A stretch of DNA of 64,000 nucleotides from CAYUYV01 sp964522525 (GCA_964522525.1 CAZFWG010000017.1:1-64000), one strand, 5' to 3'. Positions 44,470-55,972 are shown, counted from the first letter of the stretch. The notes: generated from the letters alone by a model not told the origin. A program made the numbers and translations.

Positions 44470-47400
44470 TTACGGACGAACGGCCTTGAGGGCATCGTTG
44501 AGAAGTACCGGATTGCCAAAGCCCAGCTCCGTGAGGCGTCCCGACTGGGTCTCCGCGTCACCCACGACGACATAATGCATACGGTCGGGGCGGATCAGCT
44601 CCCGCGCCAGTTCCTGCAGTTTTTCCTTGGTCATGGCCTCGACGATCTCGGTCTCCCGAACGGGATAGTCGTAAGGCAGATCGAATCGACTGATCCGGAT
44701 CAGGACGCCCAGCTTGGCATTGAGGGATTCAAATTCCCGGGCCTTGCTCTTGGTCAGGAAACTCTTCGTCACCTCCAGATCCGCATCGGTGAACGTATCC
44801 GCGTAGTCCGTCATTATGGTCTTGATCAGATCGGCGGCCTCCAAGGTGACATTGGACCGGACCCCGCTGGCCGCCAGGAACTCGCCGCCGCGCGCACTGC
44901 CCTGAAACCGGGAAAAGACCCCGTAGGTGTAGCCCTTGGTTTCCCGCAGCTCCTGCATCAGGCGTGAGGCGAAGCCGCCACCGCCCAAAATATAGTTCAT
45001 CACCGTTGCCGGATAGAAACGCTCATCCGTACGCTTCAGGGCCGGATAGCCGAAGAACAGGTAGGACTGTTTCGCCCCCGGAACATCATAGAAATAGACC
45101 TTCGAACTCTCCGGCTTTTCCGGCATGGGATAATCCGGAAGCGCCGTCCTCTTGGAGGGCCAGCCGGCCGCCAGATCGGTCAACGCATTGAGCGCTTTAG
45201 CCTTGGACAACGCGCCCGCCACATGGAAGGTGGCGAGGTTGGGAATGATCTGGGCATCGTAATAGGCTTTCAGATCATCAAGAGACAGAGTCTCCAGTGT
45301 TCCCACGCTGCCCAGGAGGTTGCGGCCCAGGATATGATCGTCGCCATAGAGCGCAAAGGCAAAGGCGTCACCGGCGATCGACGCGGGATCGACCTGCCTT
45401 GCCTGGACGGTCGTCAGGACACGGGCCTTGGCCAGCTCGAATTCTTCCTCGTCCCACCGGGGTGTCAGGATCATTTCACCGAGCAGTTCGATCACGGCGT
45501 CGAAATTGCGGGCAAGCGTCTCACCGGAAAAGGTGAGGGTCTCGTCGCGCGCATTCACGGCGATCTCGGCACCGAGCAGATCGAGCGCCTCTTCCAGTTC
45601 GGCCGTCGTTTTCGTTGCGGTTCCCTTGGTCATCAGTTCGGCGACCAGATTGGCCCGACCGACCTTGTCGAAGGGATCGACCCAATGCCCGCCTTCGATC
45701 GACAGGGAAAAGCTGACAAGGGGGAGTTCGGTGTCTTCGAGGCCCAGCACCCGCAGCCCATTCTGCAGGGCCTCCTCCCAGATGTTCAAACCGGGCAGGG
45801 TCGGTGCGTCGCCGTAGGGCGGCTCGACGGTGCGGTCAAACGCGGACGGTGTGCGCTCATAGTCCGCACCGACGCTGGCATCGAAAGTTTCTTCCGCCCC
45901 TTGAACAATGGGCTCCTCGACAATGTCGGCACGTGTTGACCCTTCGAGTGCAAGATCCGGCGATCCCTTGGGCACGAAACTGGTCATGACCAGGGGTTGG
46001 TCCTTGATATAGGTCCTATACACACGCATGACGTCTTCGGCCGTCACCGCCCGGATGTTTTTGATGTCCTGTTCGATGTAACCGGGATCGGCGGCGAAAA
46101 TGTCATATTGGGCAAGCCCGAAGGCCTTGCCCAGTACGGTTTGCAGGCCACCGAAAAAGGCGACTTCCTGTTTGGTCTTGACCCGTTGCAAGTCCTTCGG
46201 CGCCACGCCCGCGGCCTCGAAACCCTGCAAGGCCTCATCGATGGTCGCCTTGACCGCATCCAGATCCGTATCGGCAAAGGCCCGTACGGACAGTTCCATC
46301 TGACCGGCGAGTTCCGATTCATAGCCCCCCATATTCACCTGGGCCGTGAGTTTCTTCTCGTCGATCAGGGCCACGTTCAACGGCGCGGTCTTGCCGTCGC
46401 TCAGCAGGTCCGTCAGAACGGCGAGGGCATAGCTGTCCTGGGAGTAGCGGGGCACGGTGGGCCAGACCATGTGCAGTTCCGGGAGGACCGCGAAATTATC
46501 CTCATGGTAAAGACGCTTCGTCTTCTGCAAGCCCGCGGGCCGTTTTTCAAGCCGGGTGATGTCGGGTCCCCGGGGAATCTCGCCGAAATATTTTTCGACC
46601 CAGGCCTTCGCCTGTTCCACATCGAAATCGCCGGCGACGGTCAGGGTGACATTGTTGGGGACATACCAGCGGCGGAAGAATTCCCTCACGTCATCAAGGG
46701 TGGCCTTCTGGACATCCTCCAGGGACCCGATGACCTCCCAACTATATTCATGACCCGCCGGATACAGATTTTTGGTGATGACATAGCCAGTGTGACCATA
46801 GGGGACGTTATCGTAGTTTTGCCTCTTCTCGTTCTTGACGACCTGTTTTTCCTTGGCAAGGACGGGGTCCGTCACCGTATTGATGAAGAAACCGATTTTG
46901 TCCGCCTCCGCCCAGATCATCTTCTCGAGCGCGTCCTTGGGCACGGTCTGGAAGTAATTCGTCCGGTCCCGGCTTGTGGAGCCATTGGCGCCGGATCCCC
47001 CGATCCGCGCGCTCATCTTATCAAGCCCACCCTTGCCGAGATTTTCCGACTCCAGAAAAAGCAAGTGCTCGAACAGATGGGCAAAACCCGTCCGGCCCGT
47101 TTTCTCCCGCGCCGAGCCCACATGGGCGGTCAGGACAACGGCGACGACGGGGTCGGAACGGTCAATGTGAAAGATGGTCTTGAGGCCATTTTCCAAGGTG
47201 AAGGTCTCGAAAGGCACCAGCACATCGCTTGCGGGCGGTTCGCTGGGCGCCGGCGTGGAGCGGGCCGCATCAGAAGAGGGCGCTTCGCTTTGGGTGGGAA
47301 CGGCCGTTTCCTCGATTGTCGGTGCGGGCTCCTGGGAGCATGCGACGACCAGCAAAGCGGCAAGCAGAACCAGCCCTGTTGTTTGGATCACACGCATCAT
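44470..47400 (-). CDS. M16-family zinc metallopeptidase lipoprotein, two tandem M16 units
   Basis: 976 residues from ATG 47400. Signal peptide with lipobox LVVAC (Cys21), then a Pro/Ser/Thr-rich linker. The inverted zinc motif HLFEH is at 108-112 in the first unit. The second unit (from about residue 525, LRVLGLEDTELPLVSFSLSIEGG) keeps the fold but lacks the motif, as usual for the clamshell half. Substrate unknown. It is transcribed toward the PGC and separated from it by the bchP terminator. Confidence 0.92.
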   Translation of the reverse strand: MMRVIQTTGLVLLAALLVVACSQEPAPTIEETAVPTQSEAPSSDAARSTPAPSEPPASDVLVPFETFTLENGLKTIFHIDRSDPVVAVVLTAHVGSAREKTGRTGFAHLFEHLLFLESENLGKGGLDKMSARIGGSGANGSTSRDRTNYFQTVPKDALEKMIWAEADKIGFFINTVTDPVLAKEKQVVKNEKRQNYDNVPYGHTGYVITKNLYPAGHEYSWEVIGSLEDVQKATLDDVREFFRRWYVPNNVTLTVAGDFDVEQAKAWVEKYFGEIPRGPDITRLEKRPAGLQKTKRLYHEDNFAVLPELHMVWPTVPRYSQDSYALAVLTDLLSDGKTAPLNVALIDEKKLTAQVNMGGYESELAGQMELSVRAFADTDLDAVKATIDEALQGFEAAGVAPKDLQRVKTKQEVAFFGGLQTVLGKAFGLAQYDIFAADPGYIEQDIKNIRAVTAEDVMRVYRTYIKDQPLVMTSFVPKGSPDLALEGSTRADIVEEPIVQGAEETFDASVGADYERTPSAFDRTVEPPYGDAPTLPGLNIWEEALQNGLRVLGLEDTELPLVSFSLSIEGGHWVDPFDKVGRANLVAELMTKGTATKTTAELEEALDLLGAEIAVNARDETLTFSGETLARNFDAVIELLGEMILTPRWDEEEFELAKARVLTTVQARQVDPASIAGDAFAFALYGDDHILGRNLLGSVGTLETLSLDDLKAYYDAQIIPNLATFHVAGALSKAKALNALTDLAAGWPSKRTALPDYPMPEKPESSKVYFYDVPGAKQSYLFFGYPALKRTDERFYPATVMNYILGGGGFASRLMQELRETKGYTYGVFSRFQGSARGGEFLAASGVRSNVTLEAADLIKTIMTDYADTFTDADLEVTKSFLTKSKAREFESLNAKLGVLIRISRFDLPYDYPVRETEIVEAMTKEKLQELARELIRPDRMHYVVVGDAETQSGRLTELGFGNPVLLNDALKAVRP

Positions 47401-47558
47401 GTTTCTCCCTTTATGGAATCGATACGAAGTGCCGAACCGGCGTGCGGAATACAAGCTTGAGTGATCATTCCAGGAGTATACGATGTTGGCCCACCGGGCA
47501 AAATCAGCCTGCGTCAAGGGATGGGACGTTGGATCGGGAAAATGAGGAGAGCGGCGTG

Positions 47559-48041
47559 ATGGTTCAAGGCAAAGGCAGGAACCGGTATCGCGCGTCCATT
47601 GGCTTGGTGGGCGGGCTTTGTTTGTCGGTGACATCCGTCCTTGCGGACACGCAACCGGAGGCTCCGTTCTCCTGGCTGTCCGGTTGTTGGCAGCATACGG
47701 AAGGTCATATGAGGGAAACCTGGACCGAGGACTATGGCGGCATTCTTTTCGGTCATGCGGTTGCTCTTGAAGGAGATACCCTGACCGGATTTGAGGTCAT
47801 GCGGCTTCAACGTGGAAAGGAGGGTTGGGTCTTCATTGCCTCGCCGAACGGGGTACCGCCCACACACTTCCCCCTTGTTGATCTCAAGGAGAATGAAGCG
47901 ACGTTTGAAAATCCGGACCATGATTTTCCCCAGCGCATCCGTTATGCACGGAAGGGCGAGGGCCTGCTTGCGACCGCCAGTACACGTGACGGCCGCCAAA
48001 GCAGGGACTTCCCGATGACCCCCTGTGAGGCCGGGAATTAG
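47559..48041 (+). CDS. DUF6265-like secreted protein
   Basis: 160 residues from ATG 47559 with GAGGAG upstream. Signal peptide ending near VLA-DT, then FSWLSGCWQ, GGILFGHAV, FIASPNGVPPTHFPL and FENPDHDFPQRIRY, which match the DUF6265 pattern. Function unknown. Divergent from the M16 gene. Confidence 0.75.
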   Translation: MVQGKGRNRYRASIGLVGGLCLSVTSVLADTQPEAPFSWLSGCWQHTEGHMRETWTEDYGGILFGHAVALEGDTLTGFEVMRLQRGKEGWVFIASPNGVPPTHFPLVDLKENEATFENPDHDFPQRIRYARKGEGLLATASTRDGRQSRDFPMTPCEAGN

Positions 48042-48065
48042 GCGGTCCTGGTTTGGACCCCGCCC

Positions 48066-50138
<2,073 letters not shown>

Positions 50139-50345
50139 GGCGCCGTCCTCCCGGATCTTTGATTTGCTGGCGCCATTATGGGGCCCTCAAAGCGGGGAAC
50201 AAAGGGCGTTTGGGCATTGCGGGATGGCGTTGCGGCAGGGCCTGCCGCAGGTTGTGCGACGCGGGTCTTGGAACGGCCTGAGAACGCTGTTAGGAACGAA
50301 CGGAGTGAAGCCCCGTCAGTGGCTTTACCGACGGACTGTCTTCCT

Positions 50346-50435
50346 GGATGGGTGGCCGAGTGGTTGAAGGCACCGGTCTTGAAAACCGGCAGGCGTTTGC
50401 GCGTCTCGTGGGTTCGAATCCCACCCCATCCGCCA
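50346..50435 (+). tRNA. tRNA-Ser (anticodon TGA)
   Basis: 90 nt. Acceptor GGATGGG (50346-50352) pairs with CCCATCC (50425-50431), then discriminator G and encoded CCA. The anticodon arm ACCGGT-CTTGAAA-ACCGGC gives anticodon TGA. It has a long variable arm (class II) and T-loop GGTTCGAATCC. Left edge of the accessory stretch. Confidence 0.95.
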
Positions 50436-50592
50436 CCCAGGAACAGAAGTGCGAACGCCGTTCGCCGCAGTTTCTACGCCATTTGAAGCCACCAACACTC
50501 AGATCAACTGGCCGATTTCGAGGATGCACCGTGATGCCCTGTCGCTGCGCGGGTTTGCTTTAAATGGCGCTGAAAGGACGAGGAGAACGGTT

Positions 50593-51216
50593 GTGAAAAT
50601 CTACGAGTTTGATGGCGGCGCGAACCCCAAGCGTCTCCGGGCCTTCCTCTCAGAGAAAGGCATTTTAGATGACGTGGAGTTCGTGCGCCTTGACGTTGCC
50701 AAAGGCGAAAACCGTGAGCCAGAATTCAAACGAAAAAACTCGAAAGGCACCCTGCCAGTCCTCGAACTTGACGATGGGACTATCATCGCAGAGGGGGTGG
50801 CCATCTGCCGCTACTTCGAGCTTACCAACCCGGACCCATCGTTGATGGGGACCAGTGCGGTGGAGCAAGCAAATATCGAGATGTGGAACCGCCGTATTGA
50901 ACTCGGACTGTTCCGCTGTATCGAAGATGTTGTGCGCAATACAAATGACTTCTTCAAAGACATCGTAATCCAGTGTGAAGAGGTCGCCGAGGTCGGGCGC
51001 GAAACGGCTAAGCAGGAATGTGAATGGCTAGACGCAGAACTAATCGACCGCCGCTATGTGGCCGGCGATCGCTTCTCCATTGCCGACATAACCTTAGGCG
51101 CGGTGTTCTATCTCGGTGTGCCTTCAGTTGTTGAAGTCAACTGCAGATACAGAAACATAGCGCGCTGGCATGACCACATATCCAAACGTAACAGTTTCAA
51201 GCTGGCGTTTGGGTAG
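50593..51216 (+). CDS. Glutathione S-transferase family protein
   Basis: 207 residues from GTG 50593, with GAGGAG 8 nt upstream. Thioredoxin-like N-domain (MKIYEFDGGANPKRLRAFLSEKG) with the conserved cis-Pro segment KGTLPVLELDDGTIIAEGVAICRYFE, then the all-helical C-domain. Codon use is visibly less GC-rich than in the PGC genes, suggesting later arrival. Substrate unknown. Confidence 0.88.
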   Translation: MKIYEFDGGANPKRLRAFLSEKGILDDVEFVRLDVAKGENREPEFKRKNSKGTLPVLELDDGTIIAEGVAICRYFELTNPDPSLMGTSAVEQANIEMWNRRIELGLFRCIEDVVRNTNDFFKDIVIQCEEVAEVGRETAKQECEWLDAELIDRRYVAGDRFSIADITLGAVFYLGVPSVVEVNCRYRNIARWHDHISKRNSFKLAFG

Positions 51217-51249
51217 TTTCGCCAAGCCAATCGGCCTCGCCACATAGCC

Positions 51250-51455
51250 GCAACTCGACGCCAAGCTACGAGCGATTCTTTCGCGAATGATGTCCGCGCA
51301 GGGCTCGAGGCCGTGTCTGAACAAGACGTGTGCCCAGTCCACAAGGGCTTGCCGACGTCGTAGATCGGCGCGCCGTCACGCCGAAACGAGTGGCGCTGCG
51401 CATCGAGAAGCTGCGTTATCGTAGTGCTATAGCGAAGGAATAATTCGCGTTTTCG
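51250..51455 (-). pseudogene. Possible N-terminal fragment of a coniferyl-aldehyde-dehydrogenase-like ALDH
   Basis: An open minus-strand frame reads LLDAQRHSFRRDGAPIYDV...LVDWAHVLFRHGLEPCADII, which resembles the LLDxQRAAFRRDGxP start and following helix of this aldehyde dehydrogenase subgroup. No start is seen, and the rest of a roughly 480-residue enzyme is absent. It could also be chance. Confidence 0.3.
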
Positions 51456-51863
51456 TCACGCTTGGCCCGCCACCTGCCCTAGGAAACTGCTGACCCAGAC
51501 GGGTTTTGGAAGCGACTAGGCTATTTGAACAGAGGTCCCTTCACTGTTCGCATTGAGGCCGCCTGGACCCCTGCAGACTCAAAACGTGATAGGCTCTCCG
51601 AAAATTTCCAATCCCCGGCTCGCAAGATCACCATCCGCAAAAGTTATGTGGCCTCGGTCGCTGAAGTCGGACGGGAGATTCACACCATCTTCGCGGGGCT
51701 TGAAGGAAACGAGCTCGATACTGATTATCGGCACTCCAGCGTGATCCAGGACCTACGACATCAGAAGGCCGCAGTGTTGACTGCCCCGCCAGTTGCTGCC
51801 CGTGCCCACGAAGCGCAATCACGCAGCGCTTTTGGCGCGTCGGTGTCGGCCGCTAACGGGCCT
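51456..51863. other. Stretch without a recognisable gene
   Basis: About 400 bp. A plus-strand frame from 51525 is open but has no ribosome site or family resemblance and runs into the hydrolase gene on the other strand. I see no RNA or repeat here. Confidence 0.4.
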
Positions 51864-52817
51864 TCAGTGGCAGCGAAGCCATGTCCCGATACGCTGCCGC
51901 AACGGATCCAGGATTTCAGGGCCTTGAGTGGCCCAGTGGTGCTCAAGATTATCCCACAGATCGATTTTGATCCGATCCCCCCCGCGATTTGACTCATAGT
52001 ATGGCCTGAGAGCACGTCCGATGTCTTGTGCGGTGGACGGAGGGATCATTTCGTCGCTGCGCCCATGGATCAAAAGGATTGCGGGGGGCGGTTCTATTTC
52101 AGCAATGTCATTCGCTCGAGCAATTGCGTCCGTGCGTGCGGAAACCGAACGCGCATCGTCTGTCCACGAGTAGGTCAAGCCGGTGATCTTTTCGAAGGCT
52201 GCGACGCCGCCTTCGAGACCGTTTGGCGCATTGAGAATAACAGCGCTTCGGATTGGGACCACACGCTCTGCCAGCGACAGCAGAACGGCCGCTCCGCCTG
52301 CTGAGAAGCCGAACAACGATATACTTTTGTTGTCCGCAATGCCGAGTCGGAGTTGAAGCTCTTCAACGACAGAGGGGAGTTCCTCCGCCGCACCCAGGAC
52401 AATGGGTGCAAAGACTTCCATGCCATAATCACGCGATTGACGCTGAGACAGCTCTGATAGACCACCTGACGGAAGCCGTTCACCAAGGAGCGGCAAATCC
52501 AGATAGACCTTTACGGCAGGGACGTCGTCTAGTGGAAGCGCTTCCATAAGCGTTTCCTTATCGCCCGGTGGTCCGAGTCCGTGCCATAGAACGACCGGCG
52601 GTCGTGTTGTTTTTTTGGGGATGCGCAAAACAGCGGGAACTTCTGCCAGCGTCGTTCGCTCGATAACGACGTCTAGCGCCTGCGCATCCCAATCGGATGC
52701 GTCTGTCAGACAAGCCACTGCTGCTGCGGTCTCAACTTGCCCCGTTTGGGAGGCGTTGGTCGGAGCCCCTGGGAACGCACCCAAAAGGAGAATCAAAATG
52801 ATCAGTCGAGTAGGCAA
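51864..52817 (-). CDS. Secreted alpha/beta hydrolase
   Basis: 317 residues from TTG 52817, chosen because GGAGG lies 8 nt upstream and a clean signal peptide follows (PTRLIILILLLGAFPGAPTNA). VVLWHGLGPPGDKE is the oxyanion region, LFGFSAGGAAVLLSL the nucleophile elbow (Ser), and ILLIHGRSDEMIP with a late EHHWA His complete the triad pattern. No ATG exists before residue 90. Substrate unknown. Confidence 0.82.
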   Translation of the reverse strand: MPTRLIILILLLGAFPGAPTNASQTGQVETAAAVACLTDASDWDAQALDVVIERTTLAEVPAVLRIPKKTTRPPVVLWHGLGPPGDKETLMEALPLDDVPAVKVYLDLPLLGERLPSGGLSELSQRQSRDYGMEVFAPIVLGAAEELPSVVEELQLRLGIADNKSISLFGFSAGGAAVLLSLAERVVPIRSAVILNAPNGLEGGVAAFEKITGLTYSWTDDARSVSARTDAIARANDIAEIEPPPAILLIHGRSDEMIPPSTAQDIGRALRPYYESNRGGDRIKIDLWDNLEHHWATQGPEILDPLRQRIGTWLRCH

Positions 52818-53184
52818 TGCTTCGGCCTCCGGCGTGGCAACACGATTATGACCACAAAAGGTGGCCGCTTCGACCAAGACATTTCCGTTCCCTTCATGTG
52901 CAAATGTCTCGGCCACAAGAACCGGGAGCAAGGTATTGTTTCTCGCCGAGGTCTTGGCGCCGACGCTTGATTGGCGAGGGCGCCGAAAACGGGGTCTCAA
53001 ATGCCGGAGCCGCTCCAATAGGTCATTTGGGCAAGCAGCGGAACCGTACTCCTTACAGAGACGATTTCGCTCAATCCAAGATGGTTGCCGGGCATGTTAT
53101 CGGCCATACTCCGCCGGCCATTCGGCTGACACACCGGACTGGTACCGCATTCGAGCGAAGCAATGAAGATGAAGGAGTTCAAAC
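52818..53184. other. Intergenic stretch holding repeat copy B
   Basis: 367 bp between the hydrolase and the VOC gene. The only structure I see is the inverted-repeat element at 52861-52924; the frames here carry no family resemblance. Confidence 0.5.
52861..52924. repeat. Inverted-repeat element, copy B
   Basis: Arms CCAAGACATTT (52874-52884) and AAATGTCTCGG (52902-52912). Read on the minus strand it shares a near-identical 24-nt block with the minus strand of copy A (GGCCGAGACATTTGCA, then ATGAAGG), and both carry GGTTCTTGTG next to an arm. The spacer is shorter by about 12 bp. Confidence 0.55.
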
Positions 53185-53526
53185 ATGGCTGAGGAAGGCA
53201 CGGTCAGTTTCGTGGAGATGGGCACGGGCGACAAAGCCAAAACGGTTGGGTTTTTCAGCGCGCTCTTTGGATGGTCCTTCAGTCCCATGGATGACAATGG
53301 CAATGGATGGTTCGACACGCCGAGTGGCCGGATTGGGCTCCATGTCAACGATCCGGGCTGGGAGATGGTGCCATTTTTTAAGGTGACCGGCTTGGAAGCC
53401 GCGATGGCAAAGGTGGAGGAGCTCGGTGGACAAGCTGAGAGTATTGCCGTCGCCCAGAGTTTCGGCCGGTTCTCCAACTGCAAGGATCCGCAAGGCATGC
53501 GGTTTGGTCTGCACGAACCGGAGTGA
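53185..53526 (+). CDS. VOC-family (glyoxalase/bleomycin-resistance) protein
   Basis: 113 residues, a single-domain VOC fold: SFVEMGTGDKAKTVGFFSALFGWSF at the start and FGRFSNCKDPQGMRFGLHEP at the end, as in the YdeA-like/VOC subgroup. AAGGAG precedes the start. No partner domain, so it likely works as a dimer. Function not assignable. Confidence 0.85.
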   Translation: MAEEGTVSFVEMGTGDKAKTVGFFSALFGWSFSPMDDNGNGWFDTPSGRIGLHVNDPGWEMVPFFKVTGLEAAMAKVEELGGQAESIAVAQSFGRFSNCKDPQGMRFGLHEPE

Positions 53527-53819
53527 TCACTGCACCGTCATCTCGGAAAGCGCCTTGTCGGTTCCCCGCCAGAGCCGGTCGTTGGCTTCGGGAGACCGAC
53601 AAGGATGTGCGTGTCTACGCCGCCGCCGCTCTTTTCAGCGCTTGCTTGTCCGGATCCGAAAGCTGGCGCCAATCCACATCTCTCAGGGCGGCTTCGAGGC
53701 TGTAGAGATTATAGCAAACGAGCAGTTTTCAGGTGATGATACCAGTCGGTTTCAAAAACCGTTTCCAGGGGCAGCAATCGCCGCTCACGGATAAGCTGCC
53801 ATGGGTTGGAAAAGGGCAT
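53527..53819 (-). pseudogene. Frameshifted small gene of unknown family
   Basis: Three coding-looking pieces sit in different minus-strand frames. From ATG 53819: PFSNPWQLIRERRLLPLETVFETDWYHHLKTA in two stretches. Then LYSLEAALRDVDWRQLSDPD to a stop at 53615. Then SPEANDRLWRGTDKALSEM to a stop at 53527. They read like one helical protein of roughly 95 residues broken by two shifts. I do not recognise the family. Confidence 0.4.
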
Positions 53820-53832
53820 CAGTCTTTTGACA

Positions 53833-54342
53833 CTACGGCGTCGTGGGCCTCGGATGCCGGAAAACGCAATGGGTTCCCAGATCAAGCAGATCAATGGTTT
53901 TTTCCAATCGCGCGCCGAGCCGTTTTGCGACCCTTATTGAGGGCTCGTTCTCCGGAGCGATAAAGCTGACAAGCGTGGTGGCGCCCATTTCTTCGAACGC
54001 AAAGCGTCGCGAGCGAACCGCCGCCTCGGTCGCATATCCTTTTCCCTGGGCCTCGGTCGTCAGCCAATATCCAAGCTCGAGTTCCGGCCAGCCTTCCGGC
54101 TCCCACAGCCCGATGCACCCCACGAACGCGCCACTTGTTTTCTCTTCGACGGCCCAGAAGCCGAAACCTTTCAGGCTCCAATGCCCGACCATCGCTGCAA
54201 AGTGACGCCACGCCTTGTCCCGAGTCATCCGTCCACCGACATATCGGGCCGTCTCTTCGTTTGCATAGTAGGCGGCATAGGCTTCAAAGTCGGAGGGCCG
54301 CCAGCCCCGCAAATACAGTCGTTCCGATTCGCGCTCAATCAT
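53833..54342 (-). CDS. GNAT-family N-acetyltransferase
   Basis: 169 residues. RimJ/RimL-type GNAT: ESERLYLRGWRPSDFEAYAAYY, WAVEEKTSGAFVGCIGLWEP, ELGYWLTTEAQGKGYATEA (acetyl-CoA loop) and APENEPSIRVAKRLGA. An upstream in-frame ATG at 54363 has a better ribosome site (GGAG) and would add seven residues. Substrate unknown. Confidence 0.88.
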   Translation of the reverse strand: MIERESERLYLRGWRPSDFEAYAAYYANEETARYVGGRMTRDKAWRHFAAMVGHWSLKGFGFWAVEEKTSGAFVGCIGLWEPEGWPELELGYWLTTEAQGKGYATEAAVRSRRFAFEEMGATTLVSFIAPENEPSIRVAKRLGARLEKTIDLLDLGTHCVFRHPRPTTP

Positions 54343-54471
54343 TGGGCCCCTGCTTCGCTCCATGAATTCGGTCTCCGAACCAGCGTAGAGGGAACAGGTC
54401 GACCGCATCAGCGTTGGTTTGCGCATGCCTGGCATGTATATCTGAATGGAGAAATATGCTACCATGCAAAA

Positions 54472-55347
54472 ATGAATTGGGATGATCTGAGAGTGTTTGA
54501 TGCGGCGGCGTCCAGTGGAAGCCTCTCTGCAGGGGCTTGCGCGCTCGGGCTGAGCCAACCGCAAATGAGCCGTCGCCTGCGCAATCTGGAAGACAAGATG
54601 GGTGTTCGCCTCTTCGATCGGACACCGCAGGGTCTGCGTCCCACCAGCGCCGGCCTGAAGCTTATTCCTCTTACGGATAATATGCGCAGGGCGGCGGACG
54701 AAATCGCCCGCGCCATGCCCGGCTTGTCCTCCCACGGGCCGATGACCGTCCGGATCGCCGTAGACGAAATCCGCGAGCATTTCCTGACCTCGCATCTGGC
54801 CCAGCTTCGGGAAATGATTGATGATGTTCCACTCGAAATATTCTCTGACCACGAACATCCCGATCATGAGTCCCGCAAAACGGATGTACAGATCCGGGCC
54901 TGTCTGCCCGAAAGCGAAACACTGATCGCCAAACGGATTGGCCATACCGAGCACGGGCTCTACGTGCACAAATCACTTGCGCCTGGCTTGTCCTTTGAGG
55001 ATCTGGCGACCATGCCCTATATCGGTTTTGCACCTGACCAGCTCTGGTACCCGGTCCAGAAGCACTGGCTGGAGAAGAACTTCATCGGAAAGCCCACCTT
55101 AAGGGTCAATACGATGACGGGCATGCTGAATGCCGTTGCGGCCGGGCAGGGCTTGGCGGTCTTGCCGAAATTCATGGCCTGCGAGCGCAGCGATCTTTTG
55201 GAGATCGCCACAAAGGAAGCTCCGCCAGTAACCACGGAATATCTGATTGTTCATCGAGATCTTTTGCGGGAAAAGGCCGTTCGTATCGTCGTAGACGCGC
55301 TCACTCAGATCTATCGGGCGCATCGGCGTGGCGTCCGTGATGCCTGA
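54472..55347 (+). CDS. LysR-family transcriptional regulator
   Basis: 291 residues from ATG 54472. N-terminal winged HTH (LRVFDAAASSGSLSAGACALGLSQPQMSRRLRNLE), then a two-lobed effector domain. It is divergent from the GNAT gene, which is the probable target by the usual LysR arrangement. The intergenic DNA is AT-richer than its surroundings. Confidence 0.9.
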   Translation: MNWDDLRVFDAAASSGSLSAGACALGLSQPQMSRRLRNLEDKMGVRLFDRTPQGLRPTSAGLKLIPLTDNMRRAADEIARAMPGLSSHGPMTVRIAVDEIREHFLTSHLAQLREMIDDVPLEIFSDHEHPDHESRKTDVQIRACLPESETLIAKRIGHTEHGLYVHKSLAPGLSFEDLATMPYIGFAPDQLWYPVQKHWLEKNFIGKPTLRVNTMTGMLNAVAAGQGLAVLPKFMACERSDLLEIATKEAPPVTTEYLIVHRDLLREKAVRIVVDALTQIYRAHRRGVRDA

Positions 55348-55365
55348 CGCCTTGTTCCTTTAGTC

Positions 55366-55779
55366 TCAGCCTTGTTTCTTGATCACGCCCAGGGCGTCGA
55401 AGGTCTTCACGGACACGCGTCGCGTTGCGACCTTGGCCAACTGGCGATCCTCCGTGATCAACGCATCGCCCTGCAGTTCCGTCAGCGCGATATATTCCGC
55501 ATCGAAGGTCGATGCCATCCCGAACTCCTTGGCGATGGTCCATGCCCGCCGCCGAAGGACCGCATCCCCGAGATATCGGATTTTCACCTTGGCGAAACGC
55601 GTATTGAGGTCAAGCGCGATGGCTTCGTCCAAGTCACCCCCGACGCTTCGACGGAAAAGCTCATCGAGCACCTGTGATCGCAAAAGGGTTGGCGCGAGCA
55701 GTTCATGGTCCGTGATTGTCTGGACCCCCAGTTCGGTGATCCGCAGGGCACAGGCGATGTCGATCACATATCGAGCCAT
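55366..55779 (-). CDS. PIN-domain (VapC-like) protein, orphan
   Basis: 137 residues from ATG 55779 (MARYVIDIACALRI). PIN pattern: an N-terminal Asp (VID), a middle Glu/Asp region (LLRSQVLDELFR), and a late acidic pair in TFDAEYIALTELQGDALITEDRQLA. Such domains are often toxin RNases, but no antitoxin frame is present upstream, so it may be a solitary member. Convergent with the LysR gene. Confidence 0.75.
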   Translation of the reverse strand: MARYVIDIACALRITELGVQTITDHELLAPTLLRSQVLDELFRRSVGGDLDEAIALDLNTRFAKVKIRYLGDAVLRRRAWTIAKEFGMASTFDAEYIALTELQGDALITEDRQLAKVATRRVSVKTFDALGVIKKQG

Positions 55780-55848
55780 GGTCGTCTCATCCTTCTCCAT
55801 CGCAGACCTGGTTCGTGGTGCTGAGCCTCCGCCATGGGTTTCCGGTCT

Positions 55849-55883
55849 TATGGTTCGGTCATTTTACATTCGGGCGAACCATA
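55849..55883. repeat. 9-bp inverted repeat upstream of the PIN gene
   Basis: TATGGTTCG (55849-55857) and CGAACCATA (55875-55883) around 17 bp. It lies 70 bp upstream of the PIN start and could be an operator. A second inverted repeat (GGCGTGTTC 55913-55921, GAACACGCC 55933-55941) lies just past the MipA gene and has no T-run. Confidence 0.5.
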
Positions 55884-55972
55884 GGTGGGGGGATGGTGCT
55901 TGTCACTGGGGTGGCGTGTTCCCTGTCATGAAGAACACGCCATGTCCGTTTCCGTATTCGACCGAGGACGGG

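Noticed and set aside
50346..50435. attL/attR pair at tRNA-Ser
   Set aside because: No second copy of the tRNA 3' end and no integrase were seen in the window.
51525..51992. Plus-strand frame of 155 codons
   Set aside because: No ribosome site or recognisable domain, and it overlaps the 3' end of the hydrolase gene on the other strand.
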